The translations under genes and the position numbers were made by a program. Positions 7,093 to 11,330 of a DNA stretch of 11,330 nucleotides are shown piece after piece (the stretch's first letter is position 1; every line of letters starts with the position of its first letter). Source of the DNA: an uncultured Oscillibacter sp. (GTDB lineage: Bacteria > Bacillota_A > Clostridia > Oscillospirales > Oscillospiraceae); the NCBI GenBank assembly GCA_948902155.1, contig CAQVQZ010000056.1, positions 1 to 11,330 on the forward strand, in the 5' to 3' direction. The notes beneath the pieces are model-generated. The model did not search any database, was not told the origin of the DNA, and worked only from the letters and a program-made list of their open reading frames with translations.

Positions 7093-7364
7093 AAAGCCCC
7101 CTGACCGAAATTCCCGGCGTGGGCCCCCGCATCGCCTCGGTGATGGAATCCCTGGGCGTCCGAGAGGTCGCGGACCTCCGGGGCCAGGACCCGGAGGAGC
7201 TGTATCTCCGGGAATGCGTCCTGAAGGGATATCAGGAGGACCTCTGCGCCCTGTACGTGTGGCGGGCGGCGGTGTATTACGCGGACCACGCGGTCCGGGA
7301 CCCGGAAAAAACAAAGTGGTGGTACTGGAAAGACAAAGCCTATCCGGAGGAGGAAGATTTATGA
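7089..7364 (+). CDS. Cdd1-like helix-hairpin-helix protein
   Basis: This 91-residue protein resembles the Cdd1 ('pathogenicity locus') family. An HhH motif, LTEIPGVGPRIASVMESLGV, lies at about 5-24, of the kind that contacts the DNA backbone without sequence specificity. It is followed by VADLRGQDPEELYLRECV, YQEDLCALYVWRAAVYYAD and a tryptophan-rich KTKWWYWKDKAYP end, all characteristic of the family. Its molecular role is unknown; DNA binding is inferred from the HhH motif. There are three cysteines or fewer and no metal-binding cluster is evident. Its ATG overlaps the rimO stop, and its stop overlaps the pgsA ATG, so it is translated within the rimO-pgsA message. Reduced spacing and matching base composition suggest a settled operon member and not a recent arrival. 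Confidence 0.85.
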   Translation: MKSPLTEIPGVGPRIASVMESLGVREVADLRGQDPEELYLRECVLKGYQEDLCALYVWRAAVYYADHAVRDPEKTKWWYWKDKAYPEEEDL

Positions 7365-7939
7365 ATCTGCCCAACAAACTGACGATGCTCCGCATCATCC
7401 TGACGCCGGTGTTTATGGCGGTGCTGTACTGGGGCTTCCCCGGCGCGGATTACGTGGCGCTGGCGATTTTCATTGTGGCGAGCCTGACGGACCTGCTGGA
7501 CGGGAAGATTGCCCGGAAGTACAACCTGGTCACGGACTTCGGCAAGTTCGCCGACCCCTTGGCGGACAAGATTCTGGTGGTCGCCGCCATGCTGTGGTTT
7601 GTGGAGTGCGGGCGGATGCCCGCCTGGATGCTGATGATCGTCATCACCCGGGAGTTTGCCGTCAGCGGCCTGCGGATGGTGGCCTCGGACAACGGGCGGG
7701 TCATCGCCGCCGGCTGGTCCGGAAAGGTGAAGACGGCCTCGACGATGGCGTGCCTGATTTTGATGCTGCTGATGGGCCCCACCATTGCGTTCCACACAGA
7801 CCCCAACGCCTTCACCGCCCTGCCCGCCTGGTATTTCACCTGGATCGACCCGGTGTGCGGCTGGGTGATCACGCTGACGACGCTGTACTCCGGCGTGGAG
7901 TATTTCATGAAGAACTGGGACGTGATCCGCTCCGCGTGA
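7361..7939 (+). CDS. pgsA: CDP-diacylglycerol-glycerol-3-phosphate 3-phosphatidyltransferase PgsA
   Basis: PgsA makes phosphatidylglycerol phosphate from CDP-diacylglycerol and glycerol 3-phosphate, the committed step to phosphatidylglycerol and cardiolipin in the membrane. The 192-residue protein carries the complete CDP-alcohol phosphotransferase motif D-x2-DG-x2-AR-x8-G-x3-D-x3-D, with residues D44, D47, G48, A51, R52, G61, D65 and D69. It has several hydrophobic helices, including about 8-25, 30-45, 72-86, 122-138 and 160-178. The N-terminus MNLPNKLTMLRIILTP is typical. The start at ATG 7361 follows GGAGGAGGA (7346-7354); in-frame codons further upstream lie inside the HhH gene. Other CDP-alcohol transferases share the motif, but length, N-terminus and the rimO neighbourhood favour PgsA. 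It is the last gene of its operon and is followed by the terminator at 7948-7980. Confidence 0.94.
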   Translation: MNLPNKLTMLRIILTPVFMAVLYWGFPGADYVALAIFIVASLTDLLDGKIARKYNLVTDFGKFADPLADKILVVAAMLWFVECGRMPAWMLMIVITREFAVSGLRMVASDNGRVIAAGWSGKVKTASTMACLILMLLMGPTIAFHTDPNAFTALPAWYFTWIDPVCGWVITLTTLYSGVEYFMKNWDVIRSA

Positions 7940-7947
7940 GCGGCAAA

Positions 7948-7980
7948 AAAGGCCCCGCCGTTTCCAACGGCGGGGTCTTT
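7948..7980. terminator. Bidirectional intrinsic terminator between pgsA and recQ
   Basis: CCCCGCCG (7953-7960) pairs perfectly with CGGCGGGG (7968-7975). The stem extends inward by TT/AA and outward through GG/TC to AAA/TTT, with a tiny TCC loop. On the plus strand it is followed by TCTTT and then TTTTTT (7985-7990); on the minus strand it is followed by CCTTTTTT. It can therefore end both the pgsA and the recQ transcripts. Confidence 0.9.
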
Positions 7981-7988
7981 GCAGTTTT

Positions 7989-9830
7989 TTAAGGAGAAAT
8001 ACCCGCCCGCCAGTCCTGAATGGCTTGCAGGAAGGCCTGGCCGTAGCGCTCCGCCTTCACCCTGCCCACGCCGGAGACCTGCAAAAACTCCTCCATGTTC
8101 AGCGGGCGGAGGGAGGCCATGTCTGACAGCGTGGCGTTGGAGAAAATGATATAGGCGGGCACCCCCGCCTCCTGGGCCAGGCGGAAGCGGAGGGTCTTCA
8201 ACGCCGCCAGCAGGCCGTCTTCCTCCGCCTGGGAGACCGGCGCGGCCGTCCGCGCGGCGGACGGTTTTTGGGAGGGGCCTGGTTCCTCCGGGACAGTCCG
8301 CTCCCGGAAGAGGACCTGCTTGCCCCGGAAGAGCACGTCTCCCGCCTGGGGAGTCAGCCGCAGGACGGGGTACTCCCCGCCGCTGGCCGCCAGGAAGCCC
8401 TGCTCAATCAGATGGTCGATGTACCGCTGGACCGTCTGCTGGGCCGTGCCCTTCATGATGCCGTAGGTGGGAAGCTGGTCCAGCCCCAGCTGGAGGACCC
8501 GCTTGTCCCGGCTGCCCCGGAGAAGCTTGATGATCGCCGCGGCCCCCAGGCCGTAGGCATAGCGCTTCTCCACCCGGGCCACCGCCGAGAGGATTTTCTG
8601 GGCCTCCACGGTGATGTCCCGCTCGGTGAAGGCCCCGGCGCAGTTGCCGCAGTTCCCGCAGCTCCCGCCGTGGATTTCGCCGAAGTAGTCCAGCATGTCC
8701 GCCCGGTAGCAGTCCGTGGTCTTGCAGTAGCGCACCATCCGGTCCAGGCGCTCCAGGTCCCGGTCCACGTGGCGCTCCTCCTGGTTCTCCTGGGAGTTCA
8801 GAATCAGGTATTTGGCCGTCTGCACGTCGCCGGGGGCGAAGAGAAGGACGCACTGGGCGGGACTGCCGTCCCGGCCCGCCCGGCCCGCCTCCTGATAGTA
8901 GCTCTCCAGGTCTTTGGGCATATTGTAATGGACCACGAAGCCGACGTTGGACTTGTCGATGCCCATGCCGAAGGCGTTGGTGGCCACCATGACCCTCACC
9001 TGGTCGTAGACGAAGCCCTCCTGGCTCCGGCGGCGCTCCTCGTCCTCCATCCCGGCGTGATAGCGGGCGGCGGGGACCCCCTGGGCCAGGAGGGAGGCCG
9101 TCACCGCGTCCACCGTCTTCCGGGTGGAGCAGTAGACGATGCCGCTCTGTTCCGGCCTCTGGGCCAGGAAGCGGCTGAGCCAGAGGTCCTTATCCTTTGT
9201 GCGCACCACGTCGAAAAAGAGATTGGGCCGGTCAAAGCCCGTGGTGATTCGAAGGGGGTCCCGCAATTGGAGCAACGCCTCGATGTCCTGCCGCACCGCC
9301 GCCGTGGCCGTGGCGGTGAAGGCCCCCACCACGGGCCGGGCGGGCAGGGACGCCACCAGCTCCGCAATGCCCAGGTAGCTGGGACGGAAGTCCTGGCCCC
9401 ATTGGGAGACGCAGTGGGCCTCGTCCACCGCGATCAGGGCGATGGGCATCTCCTCCATCAGCCGCCGGAAGCTCTCGGCCTGGAGGCGCTCCGGCGCGAC
9501 GTAGAGGAGCTTGCAGTCCCCCCGGCGAATCTGGCGGTAGACCTCCCGGTAGGACTCCGCATCGAGAGAAGAATTGAGGAAAGCGGCGGGGACCCCCGCC
9601 TGGGCCAGGGCGGACACCTGGTCCTTCATCAGGGAGATGAGGGGGGAGATGACCAGGGCCATCCCCGGCAGGAGCAGGGCCGGGAGCTGGTAGCACACGG
9701 ACTTCCCCGCCCCGGTGGGCATGACGCCCAGGACGTCCCGGCCCGCCAGGAGGGCGTCCACCAGCGGCTCCTGTCCGGGGCGGAAGCCGCTGTGTCCGAA
9801 ATACTGTTTAAGAAGGGTCAGCTTGTCCAT
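7989..9830 (-). CDS. recQ: ATP-dependent DNA helicase RecQ
   Basis: RecQ is a 3'-5' DNA helicase acting in recombination, replication-fork repair and, in some species, the RecFOR pathway. The 613-residue protein has the full bacterial layout. Motif 0 is YFGHSGFRPGQ (10-20), and Walker A TGAGKS spans 39-44. Motif II DEAH (136-139) is followed by the aromatic-rich loop SQWGQDFRPSY. Motif VI is QEAGRAGRDG. The zinc site is a perfect C-x16-C-x2-C-x2-C (C374, C391, C394, C397), followed by an RQC winged helix and a C-terminal HRDC domain (about 535-613, ending VSGVGRVKAERYGQAFLQAI). The start is the ATG whose first base is 9830, preceded by AGGAGG (9840-9845, 9 bases away). The open frame continues upstream to 10016 but encodes a proline-rich, non-conserved stretch through the promoter. 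It is monocistronic here and converges on pgsA. Confidence 0.96.
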   Translation of the reverse strand: MDKLTLLKQYFGHSGFRPGQEPLVDALLAGRDVLGVMPTGAGKSVCYQLPALLLPGMALVISPLISLMKDQVSALAQAGVPAAFLNSSLDAESYREVYRQIRRGDCKLLYVAPERLQAESFRRLMEEMPIALIAVDEAHCVSQWGQDFRPSYLGIAELVASLPARPVVGAFTATATAAVRQDIEALLQLRDPLRITTGFDRPNLFFDVVRTKDKDLWLSRFLAQRPEQSGIVYCSTRKTVDAVTASLLAQGVPAARYHAGMEDEERRRSQEGFVYDQVRVMVATNAFGMGIDKSNVGFVVHYNMPKDLESYYQEAGRAGRDGSPAQCVLLFAPGDVQTAKYLILNSQENQEERHVDRDLERLDRMVRYCKTTDCYRADMLDYFGEIHGGSCGNCGNCAGAFTERDITVEAQKILSAVARVEKRYAYGLGAAAIIKLLRGSRDKRVLQLGLDQLPTYGIMKGTAQQTVQRYIDHLIEQGFLAASGGEYPVLRLTPQAGDVLFRGKQVLFRERTVPEEPGPSQKPSAARTAAPVSQAEEDGLLAALKTLRFRLAQEAGVPAYIIFSNATLSDMASLRPLNMEEFLQVSGVGRVKAERYGQAFLQAIQDWRAGISP

Positions 9831-9900
9831 GGGGGGACGCCTCCTGTCGGGTGGTTCCGGCGGGTTCTGCGCTGGGGGGGAACGCCGGTTGATGGATTCG

Positions 9901-9929
9901 ATTTTAGCACAGAATCCGGTTGGGCTCAA
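9901..9929 (-). promoter_or_regulatory. recQ promoter with an extended -10
   Basis: On the minus strand, -35 TTGAGC (9924-9929), a 17-bp spacer and -10 TAAAAT (9901-9906) are preceded by TG at the extended -10 position. Transcription would begin near 9894, giving a leader of about 65 bases before the recQ ATG. Confidence 0.6.
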
Positions 9930-10053
9930 CCTGTTTCGGGAAAATCGCGGGGGCGGGGGAGGCGGCAAAGTCATTCGGCTCAGAAAAGCTTTTCTCCTAT
10001 GCCCCCCATTCCCCACCCCAAATATGAACCATCCGTAAATTCATCCCTCTGCC

Positions 10054-10082
10054 TTGCGCGCCCGCTCCGACAGGTATATAAT
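10054..10082 (+). promoter_or_regulatory. Promoter of the beta-helix acyltransferase gene
   Basis: TTGCGC (10054-10059), a 17-bp spacer and a perfect -10 TATAAT (10077-10082) are present, with the start expected near 10089. The leader of about 45 bases contains the inverted repeat CCGCGC-AC-GCGCGG (10105-10118) just before the AGGAGG. Confidence 0.7.
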
Positions 10083-10135
10083 AGGAAAACCGCAGATTCC
10101 ATCACCGCGCACGCGCGGATTTCAGGAGGCAAGCT

Positions 10136-10801
10136 ATGAATCTGACCATTCCCGCCCTGCTGGACCTCTCCCATACCCTGGCCGGGGATTACCTCAGCGG
10201 TTTCAGCGCGCCCTGGGAAGCCCTGGACGGCATCAAGGACCTCATCCTCACCCTGGGCCCTGCCCTGGACCCCTTGGAATACCAGGAAATTTCCCCCCAC
10301 GTCTGGGTCCATAAGACCGCGCAAATCGCCCCGACGGCCTTCTTGGGGGAACCCTGCATCATCGGTCCGGAGACGGAAGTCCGGCACTGCGCCTTCATCC
10401 GGGGCAGCGCTTTGGTGGGGGCCCGCTGCGTCGTGGGCAACTCCGTGGAGCTGAAAAACGTCATCCTCTTCGACAACGTGCAGACGCCCCATTATAACTA
10501 CGTCGGCGACTCCATTCTGGGCTATAAGGCCCATATGGGGGCCGGTTCCATAACTTCCAACGTCAAATCCGACAAGACTCTGGTGGCCGTCCGCAACGGC
10601 GGCGAGACCATCGAAACGGGCCGGAAAAAGTTCGGCGCGATTCTGGGCGACTGCGTGGAGGTGGGTTGCAACAGCGTCCTGAATCCGGGGACCGTCATTG
10701 GGCGGAACGCCAGCGTCTACCCCCTCTCCTCCGTCCGGGGTACGGTGCCGCCGGGAAGCATCTGGAAGGGGCCCGGTATGGTGGTCCTGAGAAAGGAATA
10801 A
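10136..10801 (+). CDS. GlmU-like left-handed beta-helix acyltransferase
   Basis: This 221-residue protein is made of hexapeptide repeats forming a left-handed beta-helix, preceded by a helical N-terminal region (about 1-50) in place of a nucleotidyltransferase domain. Repeats run through VHKTAQIAPTAFLGEPCIIG, EVRHCAFIRGSALVGARCVVG and onward. PHYNYVGDSILG (118-129) with His119 matches the region of GlmU that holds the catalytic base of its acetyltransferase half, and AHMGAGSITSNVKSDK (132-147) matches the following GlmU stretch (GAGTITCNYDG-like). Such proteins are often labelled UDP-N-acetylglucosamine pyrophosphorylase by similarity, but the pyrophosphorylase half is absent, so an acetyl- or acyltransferase acting on a sugar nucleotide is more likely. 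The substrate is unknown. AGGAGG (10124-10129) lies 6 bases before the ATG. It has its own promoter and terminator, so it is monocistronic. Confidence 0.85.
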   Translation: MNLTIPALLDLSHTLAGDYLSGFSAPWEALDGIKDLILTLGPALDPLEYQEISPHVWVHKTAQIAPTAFLGEPCIIGPETEVRHCAFIRGSALVGARCVVGNSVELKNVILFDNVQTPHYNYVGDSILGYKAHMGAGSITSNVKSDKTLVAVRNGGETIETGRKKFGAILGDCVEVGCNSVLNPGTVIGRNASVYPLSSVRGTVPPGSIWKGPGMVVLRKE

Positions 10802-10860
10802 GCATTTGCGTTGCGGTTGAGTCAAAAGCTTATTTTTGCGCGCCGCGCTCATAAAGACTT

Positions 10861-10899
10861 CCGGCATGGGGAAACTTCCCTGTGCCGGGTTCTTTTTTT
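10861..10899 (+). terminator. Intrinsic terminator of the beta-helix gene
   Basis: CCGGCA (10861-10866) pairs with TGCCGG (10883-10888). The stem can continue inward through GU pairs and GGG/CCC to a small loop. It is followed by GTTC and seven Ts (10893-10899). It lies 60 bases after the stop codon. Confidence 0.82.
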
Positions 10900-11061
10900 G
10901 TGGGGGGTATTTTGTTTTTGGGGAGAAAAACCGGTTTCGTGTAAAAAGGGCGGTTTGGAGTTTGGGGGATTTTGGGCGGAATGGGGGCGTTTTTCGGGGA
11001 ATCAGGGAAATCGCGGCGGAATTTGGGGCAAGGTCATGGGTTGTTCATGAAAAATTCCCTC

Positions 11062-11090
11062 TTGACAAATACCCCCGGTGGGTATATAAT
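11062..11090 (+). promoter_or_regulatory. Consensus promoter of the csoR-like gene
   Basis: It has a perfect -35 TTGACA (11062-11067), a 17-bp spacer and a perfect -10 TATAAT (11085-11090). This is the strongest promoter in the window, as expected for a gene controlled mainly by repression. The start should be near 11097. Confidence 0.9.
11069..11085. promoter_or_regulatory. CsoR-type operator 1, inside the promoter spacer
   Basis: ATACCC (11069-11074) and GGGTAT (11080-11085) form 6-bp inverted arms around CCGGT, 17 bp in all. The C/G-tract flanked by TA is the known pattern of CsoR-family sites. A bound tetramer would cover the gap between -35 and -10. Confidence 0.78.
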
Positions 11091-11095
11091 AAATT

Positions 11096-11112
11096 ATACC
11101 CCGAGGGGGTAT
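11096..11112. promoter_or_regulatory. CsoR-type operator 2, over the transcription start
   Basis: ATACCCC (11096-11102) and GGGGTAT (11106-11112) form perfect 7-bp arms around GAG, again 17 bp. It is a second copy of operator 1 with its centre 27 bp downstream, and it covers the predicted start of transcription. Confidence 0.8.
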
Positions 11113-11133
11113 CTGTGAGGGGAGGCGTCCGGC

Positions 11134-11330
11134 ATGGAAGAGACGTGCGTCTGCAAAACGAAAGAGCGCACCGAGGAAGAATACAAGCGGCTGGTGAACC
11201 GCCTGAACCGGGTGGAGGGTCAGATTCGGGGCATCCGGGGCATGGTGGAGCGCAGCGCCTACTGTCCCGACATCCTGGCCCAGGTGGCCGCCGCCAACGC
11301 GGCGCTGAACGCCTTCGCCAAGGAGCTGCT
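11134..11330 (+). CDS. CsoR-family metal-sensing repressor, 3'-truncated by the window edge
   Basis: Only the first 65 residues are present. CsoR/RcnR/FrmR-family proteins are all-helical tetramers that release DNA on binding a metal or thiol ligand; CsoR itself senses Cu(I). The visible part shows the family helix YKRLVNRLNRVEGQIRGIRG (17-36), then MVERSAYCPDILAQVAAANAAL (37-58). Cys44 in YCPDIL corresponds to the first copper ligand of CsoR; the partner His and Cys in the next helix lie beyond the window. An N-terminal Cys-x-Cys (C5, C7) precedes the core. AGGGGAGG (11118-11125) ends 8 bases before the ATG. Two operator copies in its own promoter point to autoregulation, and a copper efflux ATPase or chaperone gene may follow. 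The metal cannot be settled without the C-terminal half. Confidence 0.92.
   Translation, partial: MEETCVCKTKERTEEEYKRLVNRLNRVEGQIRGIRGMVERSAYCPDILAQVAAANAALNAFAKEL

Larger units (their letters stand above)
9831..10135. other. Divergent intergenic region between recQ and the beta-helix gene
   Basis: These 305 bases hold the recQ leader and promoter, a G-rich stretch (9949-9966), a perfect 14-bp palindrome AGAAAAGCTTTTCT (9982-9995), and the promoter and leader of the plus-strand gene. No credible gene was seen. The frames that cross it are continuations of flanking genes or antisense reads of recQ. Confidence 0.7.
10802..11133. other. 332-base intergenic region before the csoR-like gene
   Basis: From left to right it holds a spacer, the terminator of the beta-helix gene (10861-10899), an extremely G-skewed stretch (10893-11040), and the csoR promoter with two operators and a leader. 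A frame open across 10811-11050 exists but looks non-coding. Confidence 0.75.

Noticed and set aside
5710..7398. Long minus-strand open frame antisense to rimO
   Set aside because: The product is low-complexity and unlike any family, and rimO, the HhH gene and pgsA on the other strand are well supported.
9880..9891. LexA-like site GAAC-GCCG-GTTG in the recQ leader
   Set aside because: It has one mismatch in the key half-site bases and is GC-rich in the centre. One such match in about 300 bases is not unlikely by chance.
9831..10016. Longer recQ start with an N-terminal proline-rich extension
   Set aside because: The extension would be translated through the recQ promoter, while the ATG at 9830 has AGGAGG and begins the conserved domain.
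8268..10139. Long plus-strand open frame (over 600 codons) antisense to recQ
   Set aside because: It mirrors recQ codons in a GC-rich genome, giving a His/Gly/Val/Leu-rich product with no domain, while the recQ strand has every expected motif.
10811..11050. Plus-strand open frame of about 79 codons
   Set aside because: It runs through the terminator and the G-skewed stretch, has no ribosome binding site, and gives a Gly/Trp/Phe-rich sequence with no family resemblance.
1..11330. CRISPR arrays, tRNA or rRNA genes, insertion sequences
   Set aside because: No regularly spaced repeats, cloverleaf-like sequence, transposase motifs or terminal inverted repeats with target duplications were seen on reading both strands.

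Overview
The window looks like chromosome of a high-GC member of the Clostridia, most like the Oscillospiraceae (Flavonifractor, Oscillibacter and Lawsonibacter-type gut anaerobes). The grounds are GC-rich, strongly third-position-biased codons, AGGAGG-type ribosome binding sites, sigma-A-like promoters, and families typical of that group: a DUF1385/YqhQ-type membrane protein next to prmC, a stand-alone PspC mini-protein, a Cdd1-type helix-hairpin-helix protein, a GlmU-like left-handed beta-helix protein and a CsoR repressor. The genus is inferred from general resemblance, not from a search.

Layout. (1) 1-1196: C-terminal part of a membrane sensor histidine kinase, cut by the left edge. (2) 1227-3398: a promoter followed by a probable three-gene unit, yqhQ-like (DUF1385), prmC and a 64-residue PspC protein. 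(3) 3407-5185: recA with its own promoter and no visible SOS box, overlapped by recX. (4) 5191-5773: a less GC-rich two-gene module, a small DUF6809-like gene on the minus strand and an XRE-family repressor gene on the plus strand. They diverge from one intergenic region carrying a perfect 10-bp inverted repeat. (5) 5770-7939: rimO, a Cdd1-like HhH gene and pgsA, each joined to the previous gene by an ATGA stop/start overlap; the XRE gene is joined to rimO in the same way. (6) 7948-7980: a hairpin that can terminate transcription in both directions, between pgsA and the convergent recQ (7989-9830, minus). (7) 9831-10135: divergent promoters for recQ and for a GlmU-like acyltransferase gene (10136-10801), which ends in a terminator. 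(8) 10893-11040: a very G-skewed non-coding stretch. (9) 11062-11330: a consensus promoter with two CsoR-type operators, then a csoR-like gene cut by the right edge.

How it fits together. Most genes are housekeeping: release-factor methylation (PrmC), ribosomal protein S12 methylthiolation (RimO), phosphatidylglycerol synthesis (PgsA), and recombination and repair (RecA, RecX, RecQ). The unusual parts are regulatory. The compact XRE/DUF6809-like module sits between recX and rimO and appears to have placed rimO-cdd1-pgsA downstream of its own repressor gene. The csoR promoter carries paired operators that imply tight metal-responsive autoregulation. No tRNA, rRNA, CRISPR array, transposase or phage gene was recognised. 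The XRE/DUF6809-like module is the best candidate for something undescribed, but nothing here proves a new system.
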